A DNA stretch of 64,000 nucleotides, from the NCBI RefSeq assembly GCF_001431525.1, contig NZ_LDJH01000006.1, forward strand, positions 372,001 through 436,000, given 5' to 3'. A program made the position numbers and the translations under genes. Source of the stretch: Stenotrophomonas koreensis. GTDB lineage: Bacteria > Pseudomonadota > Gammaproteobacteria > Xanthomonadales > Xanthomonadaceae. Each line of letters opens with the position of its first letter. Within the stretch, counting starts at the first letter, position 1. Shown here one piece after another: positions 1 through 9,072 of this stretch. The notes under the pieces are model-generated. The model was not told the DNA's origin. It was given only the letters and a program-made list of their open reading frames with translations, and ran no database searches.

Positions 1-1650
1 CGGGCCAGTTTTCTTGGCGTTGCGGCCATTGTGCTGGTCCTGGCCTTCAGGCGTCTGGAGGGCGTGCCGCTGTCGGTGCTGGCCCTGTATCCGATCGTGC
101 TGGCAGCGTTCCTGGGGATGCCGCGACTGGTCTACCGGGCCTGGAGTGACTATCGTGCCAGCCGCAGCGATGGCGCAATGCGGCGCGTGCTGATACTTGG
201 TGCAGGCAGTACGGCATCGACGCTCATCCGTGACCTGCGCCGCTCCGGCGAATATGACCCGATTGGCCTGCTCGATGATGCGCCCCATCTGAAGGGGGCA
301 AAGTTACACGGTCTTTCGGTTCTGGGTACCCTGGATGATGTTCCGGAAGTGGCACGCGAGACCGCCGCCAGACTGCTGGTCATCGCCATTCCCGGGCTGG
401 ACTCGGCCGGTTTGCAGCGTGTGATGGGGCTCTGCGAGGCAGCAGGCCTGCCTTACCGGATCGCACCGACCGTCGATGATCTGCTGGCCGGACGTGAGGC
501 AGCGCTGAAGGAGGTCTCGATCGAGGACCTGCTCGGTCGCCAGCCGGTACAACCGGATTGGGCGTTGATCCGGCATTGGCTGGGTACCCGTTCGATTCTG
601 GTCACCGGGGCCGGTGGCTCAATCGGCTCCGAGCTCTGCCGCCAATGCGCTCGTCACGGCGCGACACGCCTGGTGCTGGTGGAAATCAGCGAGCTGTTGC
701 TGTCGACCATCGAGAGTGAGCTGCGGGCCAGCTTTCCATCGGTGGAGCTGATCTGCGTACTGGGTGATTGTGGTGATCCTGCGGTCATCAAGCATGCGCT
801 GGCACGCGCACAGGTCGATGCGGTGTTCCACGCGGCGGCTTACAAGCATGTGCCGGTGCTGGAGGCGCAGCTGCGTGAAGCGGTGCGCAACAATGTTCTG
901 GCCAGCCATACCGTTGCCGAGGCCGCCGTGCTGGCCGGAGTGGGGCAGTTTGTATTGATTTCGACCGACAAGGCGGTAAATCCCATCAATGCCCTGGGCG
1001 CGAGCAAGCGCGGTGCGGAAATGGTCTGCCAGGCATTGGACCGCAAGCAGGCGCGCACGCGTTTTGTCACGGTGCGCTTTGGCAATGTGCTGGGTTCTGC
1101 GGGCAGCGTGGTGCCGCTGTTCCGCAAGCAGATCGCCGCCGGTGGCCCGGTAACGGTCACCGACCCACGGGTTACGCGCTACTTCATGACCATCCCGGAA
1201 GCCTGTCTGCTGATTCTGCAGGCAGTTTCTTCGTCAACCAAGGGTGCGGTGTATACCCTGGACATGGGCCAGCCGGTACCGATTGTAAAACTGGCCGAGC
1301 AGATGATCCGGCTGGCTGGGCGGGTTCCCGGTCGCGATATCCAGATCGTTTTTTCCGGCCTGCGGCCCGGCGAGAAGCTGCATGAAACCCTGTACTACGC
1401 TGACGAGCACAACACGCCGACCGCGCACCCCAAGGTGCTGGAGACCAATGTGCGTTCGTTTGCCCATGAGCCGGTGATGCAGATCCTTGCCCAGATGCGT
1501 GAGGCATCCCGGAACTATGACCTGCTTGTGCTGGCCGCGTTGCTGGAACAGCTGGTGCCGGAATATAGCTGCCACCTGCTGGATGCCACTAGCGCAACCC
1601 AGCGCAAGGTGGTGCCTTTCGCCGCCCGGGAATCCCAGCGCAAGCAGTGA
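1..1650 (+). CDS. membrane nucleotide-sugar epimerase/dehydratase, CapD/WbpM type (5' end cut by window)
   Basis: The frame is open from base 1 with no clear start, so the N-terminal membrane helices lie partly outside; the WbpM/FlaA1/CapD family is usually 600-670 residues and about 550 are visible. A CoA-binding-like Rossmann unit (VLILGAGSTAS) comes first, then the dehydratase Rossmann domain (TGAGGSIGSELCRQ). The family hallmarks FHAAAYKHVPVLE, STDKAVNP and ALGASKRGAE cover the active-site lysine region, and LRPGEKLHETL lies near the C-terminus. The family converts UDP-GlcNAc-like sugars to 4-keto-6-deoxy intermediates for O-antigen or exopolysaccharide at the inner membrane. The exact sugar substrate cannot be told. 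Family assignment is strong; what lies upstream is not visible. Confidence 0.88.
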   Translation, partial: RASFLGVAAIVLVLAFRRLEGVPLSVLALYPIVLAAFLGMPRLVYRAWSDYRASRSDGAMRRVLILGAGSTASTLIRDLRRSGEYDPIGLLDDAPHLKGAKLHGLSVLGTLDDVPEVARETAARLLVIAIPGLDSAGLQRVMGLCEAAGLPYRIAPTVDDLLAGREAALKEVSIEDLLGRQPVQPDWALIRHWLGTRSILVTGAGGSIGSELCRQCARHGATRLVLVEISELLLSTIESELRASFPSVELICVLGDCGDPAVIKHALARAQVDAVFHAAAYKHVPVLEAQLREAVRNNVLASHTVAEAAVLAGVGQFVLISTDKAVNPINALGASKRGAEMVCQALDRKQARTRFVTVRFGNVLGSAGSVVPLFRKQIAAGGPVTVTDPRVTRYFMTIPEACLLILQAVSSSTKGAVYTLDMGQPVPIVKLAEQMIRLAGRVPGRDIQIVFSGLRPGEKLHETLYYADEHNTPTAHPKVLETNVRSFAHEPVMQILAQMREASRNYDLLVLAALLEQLVPEYSCHLLDATSATQRKVVPFAARESQRKQ

Positions 1651-2010
1651 ACTCCGGCCTGCTGCCGCGTGCCAGATAACCAGAAGCCAGTCGAGCCTGC
1701 CATCTCCGATGTTGTACGCGTCATGACGCGATGACGCGCCCGGCCAGGGCGCAGCCAGTGCGTTTGGCCTGGTTGCGCGCGCCCGCGTGTAGCTGCACAC
1801 AGACTGCCGGCGCGCATGATGAATGGCTGTTTGGCTGCGCCGGGCCGGTGTTCGGGGCTGTCTGTGGTGTTGGCTGTTTTGTCAGGGCTGGGCCGTCAAC
1901 AGTCGGCCGAAGACTGACGCTGCATTTTAGCGGCTGTGCCGCCGGCTGCTGGAGTGCGTCCTGCAGACGGTAATGCGTCGTTGCCCCTCGCAGCGGCTGG
2001 CGAACAGCAA
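1651..2010. other. intergenic region, no gene seen
   Basis: About 360 bases between the dehydratase gene and the fadA terminator. Open frames here are short, overlap on several strands and show no recognisable family. The only structure seen is a perfect 14-bp palindrome, CGCGTCATGACGCG, at 1717-1730, of unknown role. Confidence 0.5.
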
Positions 2011-2034
2011 AAAGGAGGCCTTGCGGCCTCCTTT
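2011..2034 (-). terminator. rho-independent terminator of the fad operon
   Basis: Perfect 10-bp stem AAAGGAGGCC / GGCCTCCTTT with a 4-nt loop. Read on the minus strand it is followed by a T run (TTTTTGCT), placing it about 40 nt after the fadA stop. On the plus strand the T run is poor, so it mainly serves fadA. Confidence 0.85.
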
Positions 2035-2072
2035 CTGTTGCCCGGAGCGGGGGGCGATCGTGAGCGGCTGGC

Positions 2073-3278
2073 TTACAGTGCTTCGAAGATGCCTGCCGCG
2101 CCCATGCCAGTGCCGATGCACATGGTCACCATGCCGTACTTGAGCTGGCGGCGGCGCAGGCCGTGGACCAGGGTGGCGGTGCGGATCGCGCCGGTGGCGC
2201 CGAGCGGGTGGCCCAGGGCGATGGCGCCGCCCAGCGGGTTGATCCGGGACGGATCCAGGCCGCAATCACGGATCACCGCCAGCGACTGCGCGGCAAAGGC
2301 TTCGTTGAGCTCGATCCAGTCCAGCTGGTCCTGGCTCAGGCCGGCCTGCTTGAGCGCCTTCGGGATCGCGGCAATCGGGCCGATGCCCATCACTTCCGGA
2401 CGCACGCCGGCCACGGAGAAGCTGACAAAGCGGGCCAGCGGGGTCAGCCCGTAATCCTTGATCGCCTGTTCGGAGGCCAGCAGAACGGCGCCGGCGCCAT
2501 CGCTCATCTGCGAGGAATTGCCGGCGGTGACCGAGCCGCCGAAGGCGCCGTTGCGGAACACCGGCTTGAGCTTGGCCAGGCCTTCCAGCGAGGACTCGGC
2601 GCGCGGGCCCTCGTCGGTGTCGGCAATGCGGTTGCGGGTGATGATCTGGCTGCTGCTCAGGTCCGGCAGGTGGCTGACGATCTCGTACGGGCTGATCTCG
2701 TCACGGAATTCGCCGTTGGCAATGGCTGCCAGCGCCTTCTGGTGCGAGGCCAGGGCGAAGGCGTCCTGGTCTTCGCGGCTGATCTTCCATTCCTCGGCCA
2801 CCTTCTCGGCGGTGATGCCCATGCCGTAGGCAATCGCCACGTGGTCGTTGTCGAACACGCTCGGAGCCATGGCGATCTTGTTGCCCATCATCGGCACCAT
2901 CGACATCGACTCGGTGCCACCGGCCAGCATCAGGTCGGCGTTGCCCAGGCGGATCTGGTCGGCGGCCATCGCCACCGCTTGCAGGCCGGAGGAGCAGAAG
3001 CGGTTCACCGTCTGCGCGGCGACCGTGTTCGGCAGGCCGGCCAGCAGCACGCCGATGCGGGCCACGTTCATGCCCTGCTCGGCTTCGGGCATGGCGCAGC
3101 CGATGATCGCATCGTCGATGCGGTTGACGTCGATGCCCGGGGCCTGGGCGACGACACTGCGCAGCACGTGGGCGAGCATGTCATCGGGGCGGGTATTGCG
3201 GAACATGCCTTTCGGGGCCTTGCCGACCGGGGTGCGGGTGGCGGCGACGATGTAGGCGTCCTGGATTTGCTTGGTCAT
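2073..3278 (-). CDS. fadA: acetyl-CoA C-acyltransferase (3-ketoacyl-CoA thiolase) FadA
   Basis: A 401-residue thiolase catalysing the last step of beta-oxidation, cleaving 3-ketoacyl-CoA with CoA to acetyl-CoA and a shortened acyl-CoA. The acyl-accepting cysteine sits in NRFCSSGLQA, the catalytic histidine in ALGHPLGATGAI and the second cysteine in MCIGTGMGAAG. I chose the ATG giving MTKQIQDAYIVAATR because an AAGAGA-type ribosome site lies just upstream and family homology begins there; the open frame runs 26 codons further back. It follows fadB by 78 bp on the same strand, so the two form one operon encoding the soluble trifunctional complex. Confidence 0.93.
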   Translation of the reverse strand: MTKQIQDAYIVAATRTPVGKAPKGMFRNTRPDDMLAHVLRSVVAQAPGIDVNRIDDAIIGCAMPEAEQGMNVARIGVLLAGLPNTVAAQTVNRFCSSGLQAVAMAADQIRLGNADLMLAGGTESMSMVPMMGNKIAMAPSVFDNDHVAIAYGMGITAEKVAEEWKISREDQDAFALASHQKALAAIANGEFRDEISPYEIVSHLPDLSSSQIITRNRIADTDEGPRAESSLEGLAKLKPVFRNGAFGGSVTAGNSSQMSDGAGAVLLASEQAIKDYGLTPLARFVSFSVAGVRPEVMGIGPIAAIPKALKQAGLSQDQLDWIELNEAFAAQSLAVIRDCGLDPSRINPLGGAIALGHPLGATGAIRTATLVHGLRRRQLKYGMVTMCIGTGMGAAGIFEAL

Positions 3279-3356
3279 GTGTTCGATCTCTTCAAAAGGG
3301 TGCGGACAAGGGGCGGGGAGGGCGGCCACGGGTGTGGCCGCCAGCTCTTGCCGCAC

Positions 3357-5729
3357 TCAGTTGCGCAGCGGTTTGCCGGTGCTGAGCATGTGGGCGATAC
3401 GGGCCTGGGTCTTTTCCTGCTGTGCCAGCTCGACGAAATGCTTGCGCTCCAGGTCCAGCAGCCACTGCTCGTCGACCACGGCGTTGCGGTCGACCTTGCC
3501 GCCGCAGACCACGGTGGCGATGCGCTCGGCAATTTCGTAGTCATAAGGGCTGACGAAGTAACCTTCGCGCATGTTGACCAGCATCATCTTGAAGGTGGCG
3601 ATACCGACATCGCCGGCCACGCGGATGGCGCGCGCCGGCAGCGGCGGGCGGTAACCGGCTTCGGCCAGGGCCAGCGCTTCGGCCTTGGCAATGTGCAGCA
3701 GCTCGAAGGCGTTGAACACGACCTTGTCACCGTTGCGCATCAGGCCCAGTTCCTGGGCATTGACCGCCGAATTGGACACCTTGGCCATGGCCACGGTCTC
3801 GAAGGTCTTCTTCAGTTCGGCAAAGATGTCGCCATTGCTGCCAGCGGCCTGGCTGGCGCGCACGGCAATTTCCTTCAGGCCGCCACCGGCCGGCAGCAGG
3901 CCGACGCCGGCTTCAACCAGGCCAATGTAGCTTTCCAGTGCCGCCACGGTACGGGCCGAATGCATCTGGAACTCGCAGCCGCCACCCAGGGCCAGGCCGC
4001 GCACCGCTGCCACCACCGGCACCAGGGCGTACTTGATGCGCTGGCTGGTGCGCTGGAAGTTGGCCACCATTTCCTCGAACTGGGCGACCTTGCCTTCTTT
4101 GAGCAGGCCCAGCGCACCGGCCAGATCGGCGCCGGCCGAGAACGGCTCGCCGTTCTGCCAGATCACCACGGCCTTGAACTGCTTTTCGGCCAGGCCGATC
4201 GCTTCCTGGATACCGTTCAGGACGTGGTCCGAGACGGTATTCATCTTGGTCTTGAAGCTGATCACGCCGATGCCGTCGCCATCGGTCCACAGGCGCACGC
4301 CGTCGTTTTCCCAGACGGTCTGGCCCGGGTCGAACTGTTCACCCAGTACCGGGTCCGGATAACGCTGGCGGCGGTAAACGGCCAGGTCAGAGCGCGGCTT
4401 GACCGCGTTGTCGGTCGGGCTGTAGCTGCCTTCGGCCGTATGCACGCCAGCGCGGCCGTCCAGCACCCAGGCCGGCAACGGGGCGTTGACCATGGACTTG
4501 CCGGCGGCGATGTCCTCGGCAATCCACTGCGCCACCTGCTGCCAGCCGGCAGCCTGCCAGGTCTCGAACGGGCCCAGCTTCCAGCCGTAGCCCCAGCGGA
4601 TGGCCAGGTCGACGTCGCGCGCGGTGTCGGCGATGTCGGCCAGGTGGTAGGCGCTGTAATGGAACAGGTCGCGGAACAGCGCCCACAGGAACTGGGCCTG
4701 CGGATGCGAGCTGGCGCGCAGCTTGGCGAACTTCTCGGCCGGGTTGCGGGTCTTCAGGATTTCGACCACTTCCGGCGCGGCGCCGCGGTCAGACAGGCGG
4801 TAATCCTGTTTGTCCACATCCAGCACCATGATGTCCTTGCCGACCTTGCGGAAGATGCCGGCGCGGGTCTTCTGGCCCAGCGCGCCCTTGGCGATCAGGC
4901 CGTCCAGCCAGGCCGGGGATTTGAAGAAGGCGTGCCACGGATCATTGGGCAGGGTGTCGCCCATGGTCTTGATCACGTGGGCCATGGTGTCCAGCCCGAC
5001 TACGTCCGAGGTGCGGTAGGTGGCCGACTTGGCACGGCCGATCAGCGGGCCGGTCAGGCCGTCCACTTCGTCAAAGCCCAGGCCGAACTGCTGGGTGTGG
5101 AAGATGGTGGACAAAATCGAGAACACGCCGATGCGGTTGCCGATGAAGTTCGGGGTGTCCTTGGCATACACCACGCCCTTGCCCAGGTGGGTGACCAGGA
5201 AGGTTTCCAGGCCTTCCAGCACCGCCTTGTCGGTGGTGGTGGCCGGGATCAGCTCGGCCAGGTGCATGTAGCGTGGCGGGTTGAAGAAGTGCACGCCGCA
5301 GAAGCGGTGGCGCAGCTGCTCGGGCAGCACGTCGGCCAGCTTGTTGATGCCCAGGCCGGAAGTGTTGGAGGCCAGCACCGCGGTGTCGTTCACGAACGGG
5401 GCGATTTTCTTGTACAGGTCCTGCTTCCAGTCCATGCGTTCGGCAATGGCCTCGATGATCAGGTCGCAGTCGCGAAGCTGGTCCAGACCGGTCTCATAGT
5501 TGGCCGGGGTGATCGCACCGGCCAGCGACTTGGCCGCAAGCGGGGCCGGGCTCAGCTTGGCCAGGTTGGCGATCGCCTTGAGCACGATGCCATCGGCCGG
5601 GCCTTCCTTGGCTGGCAAGTCGAACAGCACGGTATCCACGCCGGCGTTGGTGAGGTGGGCCGCGATCTGGGCGCCCATGACACCGGCGCCAAGCACGGCG
5701 GCGCGGCGGACAAGCAAAGAGTTGGACAT
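3357..5729 (-). CDS. fadB: 3-hydroxyacyl-CoA dehydrogenase / enoyl-CoA hydratase, FadB-type fusion
   Basis: A 790-residue bifunctional beta-oxidation enzyme. The NAD-binding dehydrogenase comes first: GAGVMGAQIAAHL at residues 13-25, LASNTSGLGINKLA, and HFFNPPRYMHLAELIP carrying the catalytic His and Glu. The crotonase (enoyl-CoA hydratase) domain comes second, with the oxyanion-hole stretch ALGGGCEFQMH and VEAGVGLLPAGGG around residues 590-630. This order is opposite to E. coli FadB and resembles the FadN arrangement of Bacillus. An AGAAGG ribosome site precedes the ATG. It lies 45 bp after the TetR gene and 78 bp before fadA, so all three are probably co-transcribed. Substrates would be medium- to long-chain acyl-CoAs in the cytoplasm. 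Confidence 0.92.
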   Translation of the reverse strand: MSNSLLVRRAAVLGAGVMGAQIAAHLTNAGVDTVLFDLPAKEGPADGIVLKAIANLAKLSPAPLAAKSLAGAITPANYETGLDQLRDCDLIIEAIAERMDWKQDLYKKIAPFVNDTAVLASNTSGLGINKLADVLPEQLRHRFCGVHFFNPPRYMHLAELIPATTTDKAVLEGLETFLVTHLGKGVVYAKDTPNFIGNRIGVFSILSTIFHTQQFGLGFDEVDGLTGPLIGRAKSATYRTSDVVGLDTMAHVIKTMGDTLPNDPWHAFFKSPAWLDGLIAKGALGQKTRAGIFRKVGKDIMVLDVDKQDYRLSDRGAAPEVVEILKTRNPAEKFAKLRASSHPQAQFLWALFRDLFHYSAYHLADIADTARDVDLAIRWGYGWKLGPFETWQAAGWQQVAQWIAEDIAAGKSMVNAPLPAWVLDGRAGVHTAEGSYSPTDNAVKPRSDLAVYRRQRYPDPVLGEQFDPGQTVWENDGVRLWTDGDGIGVISFKTKMNTVSDHVLNGIQEAIGLAEKQFKAVVIWQNGEPFSAGADLAGALGLLKEGKVAQFEEMVANFQRTSQRIKYALVPVVAAVRGLALGGGCEFQMHSARTVAALESYIGLVEAGVGLLPAGGGLKEIAVRASQAAGSNGDIFAELKKTFETVAMAKVSNSAVNAQELGLMRNGDKVVFNAFELLHIAKAEALALAEAGYRPPLPARAIRVAGDVGIATFKMMLVNMREGYFVSPYDYEIAERIATVVCGGKVDRNAVVDEQWLLDLERKHFVELAQQEKTQARIAHMLSTGKPLRN

Positions 5730-5774
5730 GGCGTTGAACCTTCTGGTTGGTCTGCAACTACGGGTGGAAGGGAA

Positions 5775-6416
5775 TCAGGGGGTGGCCGCGGCGCGGAAAC
5801 CGGCCTCGGCAAATTGAATCAGTTCGTGTGCGGCGCGGGCGCGATGATCGGTTTCACTGATCCCGGCCGGGCGTTTGATCAGGCCGAAATCGGCCATTGC
5901 ATAGGTCAGCGCGCCGGCCAGCAGGTCCAGGCGCCAGTACAGCTGCTCCTTGGAAAGCTGCGGCAGGCAGGCGGCGATGGCTCGGGCGAACTCGCGCAGT
6001 ACGTGGCCGTAATGGTCAGACAGGAACTTGCGCAGGTTGTCGTTCTTCTCGGCGTAGGCGCGCGCAATCACCCGCACGAAGGCGCCGCCGTTGTGCTGCT
6101 GCCCGGCAATGGCCAGGGCCGGTTCGACAAACGCAGCCAGTACCGCGCGCAGCTGGCCGGGGTATTCGGCATTGGCGCGGGCCAGTTGGGCCAGGCGCGC
6201 TGCACTCATTTCATCCATGCGCCGGCGGAAAACCTCGTTGACCAGATTTTCCTTGGAGCCGAAGTGGTAATTGACCGCGGCAATGTTGACATCGGCCACG
6301 CTGGTGACCTGGCGCAGCGAGGTGCCGGCAAAGCCATGGACGGCGAACAGCTCCTCGGCAGCACTGAGGATGCGGTCCTTGGTGGAGAACTGGGCTGGCT
6401 TGGGCATGGCAGGCAT
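5775..6416 (-). CDS. TetR-family regulator, PsrA-like, of the fad operon
   Basis: A 213-residue TetR repressor. The N-terminal helix-turn-helix reads RILSAAEELFAVHGFAGTSL then AAVNYHFGSKENLVNEVF, the TetR DNA-binding signature and close to what I remember of Pseudomonas PsrA. The C-terminal ligand domain (about 70-213) is not diagnostic. The start is uncertain: TTG at 6419, ATG at 6416 or ATG at 6407, none with a good ribosome site; I use the first ATG. It heads the fadB-fadA operon, and a CAAAC-N4-GTTTG operator covers its 5' end, so autorepression relieved by long-chain acyl ligands is the likely mode. The ligand is inferred from family and context. Confidence 0.82.
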   Translation of the reverse strand: MPAMPKPAQFSTKDRILSAAEELFAVHGFAGTSLRQVTSVADVNIAAVNYHFGSKENLVNEVFRRRMDEMSAARLAQLARANAEYPGQLRAVLAAFVEPALAIAGQQHNGGAFVRVIARAYAEKNDNLRKFLSDHYGHVLREFARAIAACLPQLSKEQLYWRLDLLAGALTYAMADFGLIKRPAGISETDHRARAAHELIQFAEAGFRAAATP

Positions 6417-6418
6417 CA

Positions 6419-6436
6419 ATCAAACGATTGTTTGAT
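6419..6436 (-). promoter_or_regulatory. PsrA-type operator over the fad operon start
   Basis: ATCAAAC-GATT-GTTTGAT is a perfect 7-bp inverted repeat. Its core CAAAC-N4-GTTTG matches the published PsrA consensus (G/C)AAAC-N2-4-GTTT(G/C). On the minus strand a -10-like TAGGAT (plus-strand bases 6435-6440) abuts it, so the site covers the expected transcription start and the repressor would block its own operon. Confidence 0.75.
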
Positions 6437-6611
6437 CCTACGGGCAGGCGTGGGCGCCCGTCATGTTGCGGCGCAGCAGCATTCAGCGCCGGCTGTGCAA
6501 ATCCGGGAGCTGGACGTTAGAATTGCCGACTGACTTTCTTTCCCAATCCGCGTGTTCATGCGGTTTGTACCTGTTTCCGGGTCGTCCGACCCAACCACCG
6601 AGGATATCCCC

Positions 6612-7037
6612 ATGGCGCTCGAGCGCACCCTGTCCATCATCAAGCCCGATGCCGTTGCCAAGAACGTGATCGGCGAAATCTATGCCCGCTTTGAGAAGGC
6701 TGGCCTGAAGATCGTTGCCGCCAAGTACAAGCAGCTCTCGCGCGCCGAAGCCGAAGGCTTCTACGCCGTGCACCGTGAGCGTCCGTTCTTCAACGCCCTG
6801 GTCGAGTTCATGATCTCCGGCCCGGTGATGATCCAGGCGCTGGAAGGCGAGAACGCCGTGCTGGCCCACCGCGAGCTGCTGGGCGCGACCAACCCGAAGG
6901 AAGCGGCCCCGGGCACCATCCGCGCCGACTTCGCCGAGTCGATCGACGCCAATGCCGCCCACGGTTCGGATTCGGTCGAGAACGCCGCGATTGAAATCGC
7001 CTACTTCTTTGCCGGCACCGAAGTCGTTTCGCGCTAA
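6612..7037 (+). CDS. ndk: nucleoside diphosphate kinase
   Basis: A 141-residue enzyme of the family's usual size. It transfers the gamma-phosphate from ATP to nucleoside diphosphates through a phosphohistidine, which is the His of NAAHGSDS near residue 117. The N-terminus [14 protein letters not shown] is canonical. A -10-like TAGAAT is at 6518-6523, without a convincing -35. It precedes rlmN, as in many gammaproteobacteria. Confidence 0.97.
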   Translation: MALERTLSIIKPDAVAKNVIGEIYARFEKAGLKIVAAKYKQLSRAEAEGFYAVHRERPFFNALVEFMISGPVMIQALEGENAVLAHRELLGATNPKEAAPGTIRADFAESIDANAAHGSDSVENAAIEIAYFFAGTEVVSR

Positions 7038-7058
7038 GCGATACAGGGAGTGGTTGAC

Positions 7059-8270
7059 GTGAACGAGGTTGTGATTCCGTCGGTGCTGGTGCCGGCTACC
7101 GCCGCTGCCGAACCGGTGGTGAAGAAGCAGAACCTGCTCGACCTCGATCGCGCGGGCCTGGAGAAGTTCTTCGACGAGGTTCTCGGCGAAAAACAGCGCT
7201 TCCGTGCCCATCAGGTGATGAAGTGGATCCATCATCGCTACGTCACCGATTTTGACCAGATGACCGACCTCGGCAAGCCGCTGCGCGCCAAGTTGCACGC
7301 GCATGCCGAGGTCGTCGTCCCGAACATCGTGTTCGACAAGCCCTCTGCCGACGGCACCCACAAGTGGCTGCTGAGCATGGGCAGCGATGGCAAGAACGCC
7401 ATCGAAACCGTCTACATCCCGGACAAGACCCGCGGCACGCTGTGCGTGTCCTCGCAGGTTGGTTGTGGCCTGAACTGCACGTTCTGTTCCACCGCCACCC
7501 AGGGCTTCAACCGTAACCTCTCCACTGCCGAGATCATCGGCCAGGTGTGGGTCGCGGCGCGTCACCTCGGCAACGTGCCGCACCAGATGCGCCGTCTCAC
7601 CAACGTGGTGATGATGGGCATGGGCGAGCCGCTGATGAATTTCGACAACGTCGTGCGCGCGATGAGCATCATGCGCGACGACCTCGGCTACGGCCTGGCC
7701 AACAAGCGGGTGACCCTGTCCACCTCGGGCCTGGTGCCGCAGATCGACCGTCTTTCGGTGGAGAGCGATGTCTCGCTGGCCGTTTCGCTGCATGCACCCA
7801 ATGACGAGCTGCGCGAAACCCTGGTGCCGCTGAACAAGAAATACCCGATCGTCGAATTGATGGCCTCGTGCGCGCGCTACCTGCGTGCCAACAAGAAGCG
7901 CGATTCGGTGACCTTCGAATACACCCTGATGAAGGGGGTCAACGACCTGCCCGAACATGCCCGCCAGCTGGCACGGCTGATGCGCCAGTTCGACAACCAG
8001 GTCCAGGCCAAGGACTCGGGCAAGGTCAACATCATCCCGTTCAACCCCTTCCCGGGCACCCGTTACGAGCGTCCGAGCGAAGAGTCGATCCGGGCGTTCC
8101 AGAAGATCCTGCTCGATTCGGGTGTGCTGACCATGGTCCGCCGTACCCGTGGCGATGACATCGATGCAGCCTGTGGCCAGCTCAAGGGCCAGGTCATGGA
8201 CCGCACCCGCCGCAATGCCGAGTTCAAGCGCTCGCTGCAGGCTGATGATGGTGCCGTCGCTGGCGCTTGA
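7059..8270 (+). CDS. rlmN: 23S rRNA (adenine2503-C2)/tRNA(adenine37-C2) methyltransferase RlmN
   Basis: A radical-SAM methyltransferase of 403 residues that methylates C2 of A2503 in 23S rRNA and A37 in some tRNAs. The CxxxCxxC iron-sulfur motif is in [18 protein letters not shown], and the methyl-carrying cysteine is in [10 protein letters not shown] near the C-terminus. I chose GTG at 7059 because AGGGAG lies 8 nt upstream; the GTG at 7050 is in frame but overlaps that site. The gene follows ndk by 21 bp and overlaps pilF, so it probably shares their transcript. Confidence 0.95.
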   Translation: MNEVVIPSVLVPATAAAEPVVKKQNLLDLDRAGLEKFFDEVLGEKQRFRAHQVMKWIHHRYVTDFDQMTDLGKPLRAKLHAHAEVVVPNIVFDKPSADGTHKWLLSMGSDGKNAIETVYIPDKTRGTLCVSSQVGCGLNCTFCSTATQGFNRNLSTAEIIGQVWVAARHLGNVPHQMRRLTNVVMMGMGEPLMNFDNVVRAMSIMRDDLGYGLANKRVTLSTSGLVPQIDRLSVESDVSLAVSLHAPNDELRETLVPLNKKYPIVELMASCARYLRANKKRDSVTFEYTLMKGVNDLPEHARQLARLMRQFDNQVQAKDSGKVNIIPFNPFPGTRYERPSEESIRAFQKILLDSGVLTMVRRTRGDDIDAACGQLKGQVMDRTRRNAEFKRSLQADDGAVAGA

Positions 8271-9072
8271 GCCACGCCTTTACTGGCTGCCAGCAGCGCT
8301 GCTGCTGACGGTTCTGCTGCTGTCCTTCCCGTTCCATTCGGTGGCCGCCGGCAGCGAGCCGGGTCCGCGCGTGCAGCCGCTGAGCGAGCGTCAGCTCAAG
8401 CGCCAGCAGGATCGCCAGCGCGAACGCGACCGGCTGTTGGTCCAGGCCGGCCAGGCCTTTGCTGCCGGCCAGCTGGAGCAGGCCGAGCGGCTTGCCAGGC
8501 GGCTAACGGCGCAGGATCGTACCGACCCGGATGGGTTGACCCTGCTGGCGGTGATTCATGCCGCGCAGGGGCAGCAGGAGTCGGCAGGCCGGATGTACCA
8601 ACAGGCGCTGTCGCTGTCGCCGCGTCGTGGTGACCTGCTCAATAACTACGGGGCCTGGTTGTGCGGCCACGGGGAGTCGGCCGAGGCGCTGGTGCTGTTT
8701 GACCGTGCGTTGCTCGATCCGCAGGCGCCGTTGCCTGATCTGACGGCCAATATCGGCATCTGTGCCCAGAAGAGCGGGCAGTGGCAACGTGCCGAGCAGG
8801 CATTGCGCCAGGCCCTGGGCTATGACCCGGATCATCCGGCGGTATTGCTGGCAATGGCGCATCTGCAGCTGGAGCGCGGTGATGCGATGGCCGCGCGCGC
8901 CTTCTACCAACGTCGTCTGGCAGCTGCGCCGGCCGATGTTTCCGTGTTAAAACTCGCGATTCAGGTTGAAGAACAGCTGGGCGACAAGGCTGCTGCCGAG
9001 CACCATAAACTGCGACTGGAACAGGCACGGCGTGCCGACCAGGGCGCTGACGCAAAGGTTGATCAACGGTGA
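8248..9072 (+). CDS. pilF: type IV pilus biogenesis/stability TPR protein PilF (PilW)
   Basis: A 274-residue protein with an N-terminal hydrophobic segment ([19 protein letters not shown]), a charged linker, then tandem tetratricopeptide repeats such as [18 protein letters not shown] and [19 protein letters not shown]. PilF/PilW is the pilotin that helps the PilQ secretin assemble. Unlike the classical lipoprotein pilotin I see no lipobox cysteine, so export would be by this signal or anchor. The start is ATG at 8245 or 8248, inside the rlmN 3' end; its last bases overlap the next start (GTGA). Assignment rests on TPR architecture and the conserved rlmN-pilF-rodZ order. Confidence 0.82.
   Translation: MVPSLALEPRLYWLPAALLLTVLLLSFPFHSVAAGSEPGPRVQPLSERQLKRQQDRQRERDRLLVQAGQAFAAGQLEQAERLARRLTAQDRTDPDGLTLLAVIHAAQGQQESAGRMYQQALSLSPRRGDLLNNYGAWLCGHGESAEALVLFDRALLDPQAPLPDLTANIGICAQKSGQWQRAEQALRQALGYDPDHPAVLLAMAHLQLERGDAMAARAFYQRRLAAAPADVSVLKLAIQVEEQLGDKAAAEHHKLRLEQARRADQGADAKVDQR

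Noticed and set aside
2163..6533. A 1456-codon open frame on the plus strand
   Set aside because: It is antisense to fadA, fadB and the TetR gene; its His/Gln/Gly-rich product matches no family, and long antisense frames are common in GC-rich genes.
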